64,000 nucleotides of DNA from Chryseobacterium sp. MYb264 (GTDB lineage Bacteria; Bacteroidota; Bacteroidia; Flavobacteriales; Weeksellaceae): assembly GCF_035974275.1 (NCBI RefSeq), contig NZ_CP142422.1, forward strand, positions 1,550,001-1,614,000, given 5' to 3'. This document shows positions 17,196-26,387 of this stretch, in pieces. The stretch's first letter is position 1. Each line of letters begins with the position of its first letter. The translations under genes and the position numbers were made by a program. Under the pieces are notes generated by a model. That model did not search any database, was not told where the DNA came from, and saw only the letters and a program-made list of their open reading frames with translations.

Positions 17196-18574
17196 AAAAA
17201 ATAAAGTTAGCCATTACATTTATCCTATTCGGCACTATCACCAACGCACAGATTCTTATAAGTAAGGATTTGGATTATGCTATCGGAAAGGCATTGCAAA
17301 AAAATACTGAAAAAAGGAATCAAGATCTTGAATTACAAAAATTAGAATTAGAACGCAAAAGCATATTGGCAAAATATATACCGAAGGTCGAGGCGTCAGG
17401 TTTATACTCTTACATCAGCAGTGATGCAAAATTAGATCTAGCTACCCTGAATTTACCCATCACAGGATATCCTGTTTTTGGGGGATCTTCCGATTTCAGC
17501 ACAAATGCGAATATCCTTTATGGAGGTATTACCGCAAAAGCGGTACTGTTCAGTGGCGGACAAATCCTAAATGGAGCCAAGGCTCTCAAAGAAAAAAACA
17601 CAGGAACAGCTTTTATGATGGAAAATCAGAAAAATGAGGTCATAAAAGATATCATAGGGAGCTTTGACCGTCTCAAACTTCTGGAAACCGCCGAAAAACT
17701 CATCGATAACAGCGAAAAGAGATTGAATAAGGAAAAAGAAAGAGTAGAAAAGGCGATATCCGAAAGGTTGGCAATTCCTTACGACCGAGATAAGATCAAA
17801 CTTTCCACTCTGGAATTGGCTTCCAAACGTGCAGATGTTTAAAATAAAAGAAAACTTCTGATACTCAAGATAAAACAATCCACCAATCTTTCTGAAGAAG
17901 AAATTCTTAAAACCAATCATCAGTTGGAGCCCATCATTATTTTGGACAGCCTGAGCACAGCAGAACGAAATGAGGTAAAAGCACTGGAATCTTTCAAAAA
18001 AGCTTCCGAATATGCCCTTAAAAAAGAAAAAGGAAGCCTTCTTCCCACAGTTGGGGCTTTTGCGGGATATAGCTATGCATCATTATATAATGCCAATACA
18101 AAAGTGCCGATTGAACAATTAAATACGACCGCCAATTTGAAACTAAATGAATTGACACTACATCCGAACTGGATGTTAGGCGTGGCCGTGAAATGGGAAC
18201 TCTTCAGCGGATTTGAACGTAAACATAAAATAGACGAAGCCAAAATAGGACTCGCCCAGGTTGAAAATAAACTAGCTGACACCAAAGAAAAAGTAGACCT
18301 GGAATTGGAAAAAAACAAGGTAGAATACAATACCACGTTACATAAGGTAGATATTGCGATCCAAAGGGAAAAAATAGCACAAAATAATAATGAGATAGCA
18401 TCAAAACAATACAGATTAGGGCTTATTAACGTCACTGAACGCCTGGGGGCGGAAAACGATATATACAAAGAATCCTTAAACAAAGTAGAAACCGTGATTG
18501 AACAGCGTAATGCTGCTATTGAAGTTTACCGTGCATCGGGAAAATTATCAAACTTTATTAAAATCCAAAACTAA
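17192..18574 (+). pseudogene. TolC-family outer-membrane efflux protein with one in-frame stop
   Basis: The reading frame is continuous from 17192 to 18574 except for a TAA at 17840-17842, so one nucleotide change would restore 460 residues. The signal peptide (MKKIKLAITFILFGTITNAQ) and two TolC repeats are present: the first with the SGLYSYISSD beta strands and long helices, the second with VKWELFSGFERKHKIDEAK. Neighbours are an HlyD adaptor and an ABC permease, so this is the outer-membrane channel of a tripartite pump. A GAA-to-TAA change is the simplest origin. The rest of the gene shows no decay, so the mutation is recent or is a sequencing error. Confidence 0.85.
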
Positions 18575-18579
18575 GCAAA

Positions 18580-19536
18580 ATGAAAAAAATTATTTACATA
18601 CTAAGCATTGCAGGCATTTTAGCTTCTTGTGAGAATAAACCGAAAGTATCACAAACCATCCAGGGAAAGACCGAGCGGGAAGAGATTGCAGTAGTAGGCA
18701 AAATAGCAGGCAGGATAGATAAAATTCTGATCAGCGAGGGAGCTCTTGTTAAAAAAGGAGATACATTGGCGATATTGGAAATCCCGGAAGTAGACGCAAA
18801 AAAATCACAGGCACAAGGTGCGGTAAAATCTGCTCAGGCACAATATGAGATGAGTGTACACGGTGCTACTGCCAATCAGTTGGCACAGCTCTATGCCAAG
18901 AAATCCGCTTTGGTAGAGCAATATGAGTTTGCAAAAAAATCGCTGGCAAGAATGAATGCAATGGTAAAGGATTCACTGGTTCCGCAACAGCAATATGATG
19001 AAGTATTCGCCAAGTATCAGGGAGCCAAATCACAAATGATAGCCGTAGATGCAGAAATTGCCGATGTTAAAAACGGGGTCCGCATAGAACAGCAAACAAT
19101 GGCGTTGGGACAAAAAGACCGTGCACAAGGAGCTTTGAAAGAAGTACAGGTTGCCGAGAAAGAAAGGTATATCATTGCACCACAGGATATGAAAATAGAA
19201 TCCATCACATTGAAGCTGGGGGAACTGGCACTACCAGGATATACGCTTTTCAAAGGTTCTCTTAATAATTCCATTTATTTCCGTTTTACTATTCCTGAAA
19301 GCCAATTGGCAAATTATGCACAAGGAAAAGAAATCAATGTGCATATACCTTACAAGAATCGGGATATCAAAGGGAAAATCAGAAATATAAAACAAATAGG
19401 TGCCTATGCTAATATTGCTACAGCATATCCTGATTATGAAGTGCAGGACGCTTTGTATGAAATATTGATAGACCCTATTAACATCCAACAAGCAAACGAT
19501 ATCCTAAGCAAAACAACAGTAACGCTAAAACCTTAA
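18580..19536 (+). CDS. HlyD-family periplasmic adaptor (membrane fusion lipoprotein)
   Basis: 318 residues with a lipoprotein signal (MKKIIYILSIAGILASC). A biotinyl-lipoyl half-motif with GRIDKILISEGALVKKGDTL follows at about 45-65, then a long coiled-coil hairpin rich in Ala, Gln and Lys (about 70-190) and the second lipoyl half plus a beta-barrel (IIAPQDMKIESITLKLGE). It bridges the inner-membrane permease to TolC. It starts 5 bp after tolC and ends 2 bp before the permease, so the three are one transcript. Confidence 0.94.
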   Translation: MKKIIYILSIAGILASCENKPKVSQTIQGKTEREEIAVVGKIAGRIDKILISEGALVKKGDTLAILEIPEVDAKKSQAQGAVKSAQAQYEMSVHGATANQLAQLYAKKSALVEQYEFAKKSLARMNAMVKDSLVPQQQYDEVFAKYQGAKSQMIAVDAEIADVKNGVRIEQQTMALGQKDRAQGALKEVQVAEKERYIIAPQDMKIESITLKLGELALPGYTLFKGSLNNSIYFRFTIPESQLANYAQGKEINVHIPYKNRDIKGKIRNIKQIGAYANIATAYPDYEVQDALYEILIDPINIQQANDILSKTTVTLKP

Positions 19537-19538
19537 TA

Positions 19539-20699
19539 ATGAAAACATTTCTCAATCTGATCAAACGGGAGTTCGGTTTGTTCTGGAGCAACAAGGTTCT
19601 CAGAATTTTGTTTATTGGGGCTCCTTTGATGTACGGTATTTTGTTGGGATATGTTTACAGCAAAGGGAAAGTGACAGATTTACCAATTATAGTGGTAGAT
19701 TATGACCAAAGCGCACTCAGCCGGAAAGCCATCGAAATGATGAATGACAACGAAGTTTTGTCTGTTGCAAGGCTGCAGTTTGATGAGACAAACCTCAATC
19801 GTTTGATGATTGAGAAAGATGCAACCTGCGTCGTTATTATCCCAAAAGATTTTGAGAAAGATGTGCTGACAAAACGATATCCTGAAGTCACTACCATAGT
19901 CAATACTGCAAATGTATTGACGGCAAATTATTCTTCATCAGCACTTCAGCTGGTCTTAGGAACCCTCAAAGCAGGAACACAGGTCGAAACATTGCGCAAA
20001 CAAGGAGTTCCGGAAAATTTGCTAATGAGCCAGTATGAGCCATTTAAAACCACGTTTATAAAAAAGAACAATAGAAGCACCAACTATATGTATTTTTTGT
20101 GGCCAGGTGTTTTGGCTACTGTGCTTCAGCAGGTATTACTATTGGGGCTTGCTCTTTCTTTTGCTTCCGAGTTTGAAAACTGCACTTTCAAATATCTGGT
20201 ACATAGAAGCCGTTCTGCATTTATGCTGATACTGGTTAAAATCTTGCCTTATCTCATAATGAGCTTCGGGATATGGCTGATGTACTGGGGTTTTACCAAG
20301 TGGTTCAGAATTCCTTTTTATGAAAACATTTTTCCGCTTACCCTTATAGCGGGCGTTTTTGTAATCTCGGTCTGCTTTATAGGAATTTTGGTAAGTATCC
20401 TTGTTCCGAACCAGCTGAAAGCTACGGAAATCCTTATGGTTATTGCCACACCCAGCTTTATCCTGTCAGGATTTACCTGGCCGCTCAGCCAAATGCCAGC
20501 TTGGGTTCAGTATATTGCAAATATCATCCCGCTTACACATTTCCTACCTGCCTTTAGAATACTTATCATAGAAAAAGGCGCTGTAGACCTCACCTATCCC
20601 TATGTTATAAAAATGATAATCATAGGAACAGTAAGCGCCATTGCCAGCTATAGTGTTTTATTTTACAAAGTCCGAAAGATTAAAAGAGAGGAGCTGTAG
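19539..20699 (+). CDS. ABC-2 type transporter permease (YhhJ/YbhR-like)
   Basis: 386 residues. The N-terminal membrane helix (about 20-38) is followed by a large periplasmic domain (about 45-175) and five membrane helices, with the family motif SGFTWPLSQMPAWVQYIANI near 305 and LPLTHFL-like sequence after it. No ATP-binding subunit and no second permease are encoded nearby, which is unusual: these systems normally have two permease genes. It ends the marR-tolC-hlyD operon. It may pair with an ATPase encoded elsewhere. Likely substrates are hydrophobic compounds. Confidence 0.92.
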   Translation: MKTFLNLIKREFGLFWSNKVLRILFIGAPLMYGILLGYVYSKGKVTDLPIIVVDYDQSALSRKAIEMMNDNEVLSVARLQFDETNLNRLMIEKDATCVVIIPKDFEKDVLTKRYPEVTTIVNTANVLTANYSSSALQLVLGTLKAGTQVETLRKQGVPENLLMSQYEPFKTTFIKKNNRSTNYMYFLWPGVLATVLQQVLLLGLALSFASEFENCTFKYLVHRSRSAFMLILVKILPYLIMSFGIWLMYWGFTKWFRIPFYENIFPLTLIAGVFVISVCFIGILVSILVPNQLKATEILMVIATPSFILSGFTWPLSQMPAWVQYIANIIPLTHFLPAFRILIIEKGAVDLTYPYVIKMIIIGTVSAIASYSVLFYKVRKIKREEL

Positions 20700-20758
20700 C
20701 GAGATAAATATAAGGCGAAAATTATATCGGCCTACATAAATCCATTTAAAAAGGAACC

Positions 20759-21634
20759 ATGAAAGCTTACGAAAGTATTAAAGAAATATTATCTTTTTAT
20801 CACGTACATTGCGACGAACCTTACTTTATATCGTCAGGAAAACTCATTTTTGAATTCCCAAAAAGACTCTTCCGAATGGATTTTTATGCATTCTGCATCT
20901 GTATTTCTGGTAGTATAGATTTAGAAATTGATAATCAGCATTACAAAATATCCCAAAACGGATTCCTGATATCTGCTCCGTCAACAATTATAAAATTTGT
21001 AAATACCAGCAAAGATTTCCGTATGAAGGTTCTATTCTTTGAAAAGAATTTCCTGCTCAAGTACATTTCTAATCCATTTTTTATCGAGAATCTGTCTCTA
21101 TTCAATAAAAATAGCTTTAACGTAGTAATTTCCAACGAATCAAGTAGTACGCACTTAATCAATTTATTGGATTATCTTCAACAGCAGACCACGAGGAATG
21201 GTCGTTTTACAGAAGATATTGTTCGTACTATTATTATTAATATTTTATTGGAAGTTGCAGTCCTAATTGATAAAGACAGAAAAGACAACGCATATCCTAC
21301 TCCACAGGATAACAATAATATTTTTTTTAAATTCAATGAATTGGTGAAAGAAAATATTTTGCAGCATAAGGACGTACAATACTATGCGGACAAGCTATTC
21401 ATTACCAACAAATATCTTATTCTGATTGTAAAAAAAGCGACCGGCAAAACGCCACATCAGATTATTGATGAGGCCTTATTAAAAGAAGTATACGTTCTGC
21501 TCGGCTATCCAGAAAAAAACATTTCTCAGATTGCATTTGAAACGGGCTTTAATTCTACCTCTGCATTCGGCCGTTTCTTTAAAAAGCATGCGTCAATATC
21601 GCCCCAAAGGTACCGAAGACAACAGTATTTTTAA
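20759..21634 (+). CDS. AraC-family transcription regulator next to oleate hydratase
   Basis: 291 residues. The N-terminal cupin-like sensor has FCICISGSIDLEI and NQHYKISQNGFLIS. The C-terminal HTH (about 195-290) reads ADKLFITNKYLILIVKKATG, then SQIAFETGFNSTSAFGRFFK and ISPQRYRRQ. It starts 59 bp after the efflux permease with a good AGGAA ribosome site and ends 99 bp before ohyA, in the same direction. By position it may activate the hydratase, the pump or both in response to a fatty acid or bile-like lipid. That link is an inference. Confidence 0.92.
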   Translation: MKAYESIKEILSFYHVHCDEPYFISSGKLIFEFPKRLFRMDFYAFCICISGSIDLEIDNQHYKISQNGFLISAPSTIIKFVNTSKDFRMKVLFFEKNFLLKYISNPFFIENLSLFNKNSFNVVISNESSSTHLINLLDYLQQQTTRNGRFTEDIVRTIIINILLEVAVLIDKDRKDNAYPTPQDNNNIFFKFNELVKENILQHKDVQYYADKLFITNKYLILIVKKATGKTPHQIIDEALLKEVYVLLGYPEKNISQIAFETGFNSTSAFGRFFKKHASISPQRYRRQQYF

Positions 21635-21733
21635 AAAAGAAATTCCGTATATGATTTTCGAATTTAGGGACACTAAGGAATTAAGGTATATCAATACCTT
21701 ATATTATATAAAAATAACCTAAAAAAATATCAT

Positions 21734-23323
21734 ATGAGCAATTCGAACAAACATGCATATTTCATTGGAGGCGGATTGGCAAGTCTTGCCGGTGCCGTAT
21801 ATCTGTTAGAAGACGGAGACTATAAAGGCGAAAACATTCACATCATTGAAGCCCTGCCGATTTTGGGTGGTAGCAACGATGGTGCGGGAACTAAAGAAAA
21901 AGGATTTATTTGTCGTGGCGGGCGTATGCTCAACGAAGAAACCTATGAAAACTTTTGGGAATTAACATCCCGTATTCCTTCTCTGGATGTCCCGAACATT
22001 TCCGTAAAAGACGAAATTCTGGCATTTGACCACGCGAATCCGACAAATGCAAAAGCGCGGTTGATTGACAAGAACGGAAACATTTTACCCGTAACGGATA
22101 TGGGTTTCAACACTCAGGACCGGATGAAATTTGTGAAATTGTTTTTTGCCGATGAAAATGATTTAGACAACATTACCATTCGTGATTGGTTTGACGACCA
22201 TTTTTTTACGACCAACTTCTGGTATATGTGGCAAACCACTTTCGCCTGGCAGGAATGGAGCAGTATTTTTGAATTTCAACGCTATATGAAACGTATGCTG
22301 TTGGAATTTTCAAGAATCGAAACACTCGAAGGAGTTACCAGAACACCATACAACCAATATGAATCCGTTATCTTACCGTTGAAAGCATTTCTTGACCAGC
22401 ATAAAGTGGACTTTTCATTAAGAAAAACCGTTACCGATTTGGATTTTGCCGATGATGATGGCATTACCGTAACGGAAATAGAATGCATCAATGCAGAAGG
22501 AAACACAGAGAAAATAACCGTGAATGAAGGCGATTTGGTATTCTTTACCAACGGATGCATTACAGACAATTCCAATAATGGAGATTATAATACGCCTGCA
22601 AAACATTTACCGTCAAATCCGCCAAGTTTTGCATTATGGCGTAAAATTGCCAACAAGAAACCCGGCAAGTTAGGTAATCCCGACCCGTTCTTTACCAAAC
22701 CTGATGAAACAAAATGGTATTCATTTACGCCAACATTCAAAGGAAATAAATTTCTGAAACTTATTGAAGAATACACTGGCAACAAGCCGGGCAGCGGAGC
22801 TTTAATGACATTTAAAGATTCATCGTGGCGAATGTCAATTGTGGTGGCTGCACAACCGCATTTCAAAGCGCAAGGCGATGATACTACTATTCTTTGGGGC
22901 TACGGATTATATCCAGATGCAGTGGGAGATTATGTGAAAAAGCCTATGATTGATTGCACGGGCGAAGAAATTTTGACGGAGTTGATTCATCATTTGCATT
23001 TTGAAAAACACGAACAGGAAATAAAAGACAGCGTTATCAATGTTATTCCGTGTATGATGCCTTACATCGATGCTTTGTTTCAGCCAAGAGCTAAAGCAGA
23101 CCGCCCTGCAGTTGTTCCTGAAGGCAGCACCAACCTAGCAATGATTAGTCAGTTTGTAGAAATACCGGAAGATATGGTTTTCACAGAAGAATATTCGGTA
23201 CGTGCAGCACGCATCGCGGTATATACCCTACTCGGCCTCGATAAAAAAGTAACACCAGTAACGGAACACTGGAAAAAACCAGACGTTTTGGCAAAAGCCA
23301 TCCATACCTCTTACAGAAATTAA
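21734..23323 (+). CDS. ohyA: Oleate hydratase (myosin-cross-reactive antigen family)
   Basis: 529 residues. The FAD-binding Rossmann motif is at the N-terminus (AYFIGGGLASLAGAVYLLED, 8-27), with the family block GGSNDGAGTKEKGFICRGGR following and NFWYMWQTTFAWQEWSS near 160. It adds water to the cis-9 double bond of oleic and related fatty acids to give 10-hydroxy acids, a known route for detoxifying unsaturated fatty acids. It is shorter than the roughly 560-650 residue forms, so it probably belongs to a compact subfamily. Hairpins follow the stop codon. Confidence 0.96.
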   Translation: MSNSNKHAYFIGGGLASLAGAVYLLEDGDYKGENIHIIEALPILGGSNDGAGTKEKGFICRGGRMLNEETYENFWELTSRIPSLDVPNISVKDEILAFDHANPTNAKARLIDKNGNILPVTDMGFNTQDRMKFVKLFFADENDLDNITIRDWFDDHFFTTNFWYMWQTTFAWQEWSSIFEFQRYMKRMLLEFSRIETLEGVTRTPYNQYESVILPLKAFLDQHKVDFSLRKTVTDLDFADDDGITVTEIECINAEGNTEKITVNEGDLVFFTNGCITDNSNNGDYNTPAKHLPSNPPSFALWRKIANKKPGKLGNPDPFFTKPDETKWYSFTPTFKGNKFLKLIEEYTGNKPGSGALMTFKDSSWRMSIVVAAQPHFKAQGDDTTILWGYGLYPDAVGDYVKKPMIDCTGEEILTELIHHLHFEKHEQEIKDSVINVIPCMMPYIDALFQPRAKADRPAVVPEGSTNLAMISQFVEIPEDMVFTEEYSVRAARIAVYTLLGLDKKVTPVTEHWKKPDVLAKAIHTSYRN

Positions 23324-23434
23324 AAATAAAAAAAGAGCTGCCTTTACACTTTATCGAAGTTCTTTCTTGCTAAAGGCATATCTCTCTTTAATCTATAAAA
23401 GAGATTGTCTATAATAACCAATTTATCTAACTTT

Positions 23435-23476
23435 ATTCTGCTCTTGCTTTTGTCAAGGGCAGAATATTTATTTTTG
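23435..23476 (+). promoter_or_regulatory. Promoter of the alpha/beta hydrolase gene with a 12-bp inverted repeat
   Basis: ATTCTGCTCTTG (23435-23446) pairs with CAAGGGCAGAAT (23454-23465). A TATTTTTG -7 element follows at 23469-23476, 20 bp before the ATG. The inverted repeat may be an operator, a terminator for ohyA, or both. Confidence 0.6.
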
Positions 23477-23495
23477 TACAAAACCAACCGACTCT

Positions 23496-24443
23496 ATGGC
23501 AAAACAAACATCAGGATATATAAACAGGAAGAAAATTGCCAACTCAGGTACGCACAATCTTTTTTATGAATTATTCGAACCAATAAATGAACCTCCAAAG
23601 GCTACTGTCCTAATACTACACGGGATGCAGGAGCATAGCGGTCGTTATAAAAATTTTGCGGAATATCTGGCGAAGAACGGTTTTGCAGTTCTATTATATG
23701 ACCATCTCGGACACGGAAAAACGGCGGAAAATCGGGAAGAACTTGGCTATTTTCAAAAAGAAAATCCCAAGCAGCAACTTATAGACGATGCCGCAACGAT
23801 GGCAGCATTTTTAGAAAACAACTACCCTAAAATTTCTCACTTTTTATTGGGGCATTCTATGGGTTCTTTCATTGCAAGATGCTTACTTCAGAATCAGAAA
23901 GATGTTTTTAAAGGAGCGGTCATCGTAGGAACGGGCGGAAAAATCAACGGAATCGGTTTGGCTAAATTTTTCCTGTCCATCAACAATATTATTGCTCCAA
24001 AACACCGGAGCAAATTCATCAACAGAACTTTTTCAAAAATTAATAATCAACATTTTAAAGGCGAGAAAGATGGCGACCTTACCAGTTGGCTGAGCCTCAG
24101 CAAATCCAACCGTGAATCATTTTGCAGGGACAGCCTATGCGGAGTACCTTTTACCAATAATGGTTTTTACGCATTAGTTTCTCTAAATCAACAGGCAACT
24201 GAAAGAAAATGGGCAGAAAAATTACCAAAAGAATTTCCCTTTCTTTTTGTAAGCGGAGCTGATGATCCGATAGGAGACTTCGGAAAAGGTGTGGAAAAAA
24301 CGGTAGCGCAAATGCAAAAAGATGGTTTTACGGATCTTAAAACTAAAATTTATCCTGCTATGCGACACGAAATACTTAATGAAGATATTAAAGAATCTGT
24401 CTATGAAAGTATAAAAGATTGGCTCTATGAAAAAATATCATAA
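23496..24443 (+). CDS. Alpha/beta hydrolase, monoacylglycerol-lipase-like
   Basis: 315 residues. The oxyanion region is LILHGMQEHSGRYKNFAEYL. The nucleophile elbow GHSMGS lies at about 113, the acid in SGADDPIGD near 260, and the histidine in MRHEIL near 290. The arrangement matches monoglyceride lipase-type hydrolases (Hydrolase_4) that release fatty acids from lipids. Convergent to the 3-hydroxyacyl-CoA dehydrogenase and next to oleate hydratase, it may feed or protect the fatty-acid pathway. It has its own promoter. Confidence 0.9.
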   Translation: MAKQTSGYINRKKIANSGTHNLFYELFEPINEPPKATVLILHGMQEHSGRYKNFAEYLAKNGFAVLLYDHLGHGKTAENREELGYFQKENPKQQLIDDAATMAAFLENNYPKISHFLLGHSMGSFIARCLLQNQKDVFKGAVIVGTGGKINGIGLAKFFLSINNIIAPKHRSKFINRTFSKINNQHFKGEKDGDLTSWLSLSKSNRESFCRDSLCGVPFTNNGFYALVSLNQQATERKWAEKLPKEFPFLFVSGADDPIGDFGKGVEKTVAQMQKDGFTDLKTKIYPAMRHEILNEDIKESVYESIKDWLYEKIS

Positions 24444-24449
24444 AGAAAA

Positions 24450-24492
24450 AAGTATTTTAATTATAAATAACTGATTAATAATTAAAATACTT
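24450..24492. terminator. Bidirectional terminator between convergent genes
   Basis: A perfect 15-bp inverted repeat, AAGTATTTTAATTAT (24450-24464) with ATAATTAAAATACTT (24478-24492), is flanked by A-rich and T-rich ends. It separates the plus-strand hydrolase from the minus-strand dehydrogenase. Confidence 0.75.
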
Positions 24493-24518
24493 AGTTTTTA
24501 ATGGAAATTTAGCATTTA

Positions 24519-26324
24519 TCAAGCTTTTAAAAAATCCTTGCTTTGCCATTCCGGATCAGGATATTTGTAAAAACCTTCGCCGGATTGCTGACCAAGTTTT
24601 CCTTTGTCGATAAGTTCGGTTTTTAGCTTTTCTGCTATTTTCTGTGTTAGTTCTCCCGGGATTTCTTTTAAGATGTTATAATTGGTGTTCATCCCATTCA
24701 AATCTAAAATAGCCATCGGTCCAAAAGGAGCACCTGTTGCTATTCTCCAGGTTTTATCAATGGTTGCAGGATCGGCAACGTCATTCGCCCACAGTGCAAG
24801 GCCAGCCACCAAAAGCGGAATCAACAAAGAATCCAGAACATAGCCCGATTTTTCCTTCTTCAGTTCCACGGGCAGCATAGAAATGGATTTTGCAAACTCT
24901 ACAATCTCGTTATAAACCGTTGGGTCGGTTTGATCAGAACCCATTATTTCTGCCGTATTACGAACCATTATATGATTGGCAAAATGTAAATGGATGAATT
25001 TTTCCGGACGATCGGTAAATGTGCTTAATCTGCTCGGCAAAAGTGTGGATGAGTTGCTCGCAAAAATAGTTTTTTCCGGCGCGTGCTCAGAAGCTTTTTC
25101 CCAGAAATCTTTTTTGATATCGATGCTTTCCGGAACGGCTTCTATCAATAAATCAGCATCTTGTAAAGAAGCTTTCAAATCTGTCGAATAAGTGAGATTA
25201 TTTTTGGTATTTTCGATTTTTTCTTCATCAGCTTTCAGGTAGTTCTTATATTCTTCAGCCAAGACATCAAAACGGTTTTTTGCCTTATTTAAAGCTTCAT
25301 CATTAACATCATAAACCGTGACTTTATAGCCAAAATAGGCGCACTGCACCGCAATCTGAAAACCGAGAACGCCACTTCCAGCCACTACAACATTTTTGAT
25401 ACTGATTTTAGATAAATCGACTTCCGGCACTTTCAAAAAATCTGGGCCTTGCCACGAAGGATTTGGATATTTGTAAAAACCTTCGCCAGTAGAAATTCCC
25501 AGTTTATTTTGGTCAATGAAGGTTGATTTAAGTTTATCCAGCACAATCTTATCATCTGTTTTGCCCTTCTCTACTTGCAGTTTGTAAATGTTGTATGGTG
25601 TCGTCAATCCGATAATATCATACAAAGCCATTGGTCCGTAAGGCGAACCAGTTCCCAGCATCCAGGTTTTGTCGATGGTTTCTGGCGTAGCATAATCGCC
25701 AATCCAAAGCTGCATTCCGGCATTCAGAAATGGATTTAATAAAGAATTGAGCACATAACCAGGAACTTCTTTTTTTACCAAAACAGGCACCATCCCTATC
25801 GCCTTGGAAAAATCGACTATTTCCTCAGCTATTTTTTCGTCGGTTCCTGGATGGGGCATAATTTCCGCCGTATTTCGCAACCATATTTGATTAGCAAAAT
25901 GCAGGTTAAGGTATTGAGCTGGTCTTCCTGTCACCTCTGCAAACTGACTTGGCAACAAGGTGGATGAATTACTTACAAAAATGGTTTTCTCCGGTGCAAT
26001 TGAAGAGAGTTGCTTATAAAATTCCGTTTTTATTTTAATATCTTCTGGCACTGCTTCTATCAAAAGATCGGCATCTTTCACAGCAAATGCCAAATCGGAT
26101 GAATAGTGCAGTCTTTCCCTAGCTTTTGTAATTTGTTCTTCGGTGGCGCCAAGATCCTTTTTATGATTTTCGGCCAAGCCGTCGAACTTTGCTTTCGCCT
26201 TTTCCAACACTTCATCGTTGATATCGTAAACAGTGGTTTCAAATCCGTGAATTGCTGTTTGAAAAGCAATTTGGAATCCCAAAACACCACTTCCAGCTAC
26301 CGTTACATTTTTTATTTTGCTCAT
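24519..26324 (-). CDS. Tandem-fused 3-hydroxyacyl-CoA dehydrogenase (two complete copies)
   Basis: 601 residues made of two homologous halves (about 1-300 and 306-601). Each has a Rossmann dinucleotide motif (VTVAGSGVLGFQIA at 8-20, VVVAGSGVLGFQIA at 312-325), the DADLLIEAVPE strand, the SNSSTLLPS motif, the catalytic LHFAN histidine (His142 in the first half) with NTAEIM, and a C-terminal helical domain ending in GEGFYKYP. The family oxidises 3-hydroxyacyl-CoA to 3-ketoacyl-CoA with NAD+ and normally has one such unit of about 290 residues acting as a dimer. Here one chain should form the pseudo-dimer. It is the last gene of the DyP/catalase-like operon. Confidence 0.92.
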   Translation of the reverse strand: MSKIKNVTVAGSGVLGFQIAFQTAIHGFETTVYDINDEVLEKAKAKFDGLAENHKKDLGATEEQITKARERLHYSSDLAFAVKDADLLIEAVPEDIKIKTEFYKQLSSIAPEKTIFVSNSSTLLPSQFAEVTGRPAQYLNLHFANQIWLRNTAEIMPHPGTDEKIAEEIVDFSKAIGMVPVLVKKEVPGYVLNSLLNPFLNAGMQLWIGDYATPETIDKTWMLGTGSPYGPMALYDIIGLTTPYNIYKLQVEKGKTDDKIVLDKLKSTFIDQNKLGISTGEGFYKYPNPSWQGPDFLKVPEVDLSKISIKNVVVAGSGVLGFQIAVQCAYFGYKVTVYDVNDEALNKAKNRFDVLAEEYKNYLKADEEKIENTKNNLTYSTDLKASLQDADLLIEAVPESIDIKKDFWEKASEHAPEKTIFASNSSTLLPSRLSTFTDRPEKFIHLHFANHIMVRNTAEIMGSDQTDPTVYNEIVEFAKSISMLPVELKKEKSGYVLDSLLIPLLVAGLALWANDVADPATIDKTWRIATGAPFGPMAILDLNGMNTNYNILKEIPGELTQKIAEKLKTELIDKGKLGQQSGEGFYKYPDPEWQSKDFLKA

Positions 26325-26387
26325 AATTTTGGTTCATTTTTGGTAATAAACTTTACGGAACTAGGGCTCAGCAATTTTCATTTTCAA

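Noticed and set aside
17840..17923. Programmed stop-codon read-through or frameshift in tolC
   Set aside because: No slippery site, structure or selenocysteine-type context is visible; a point mutation is simpler.
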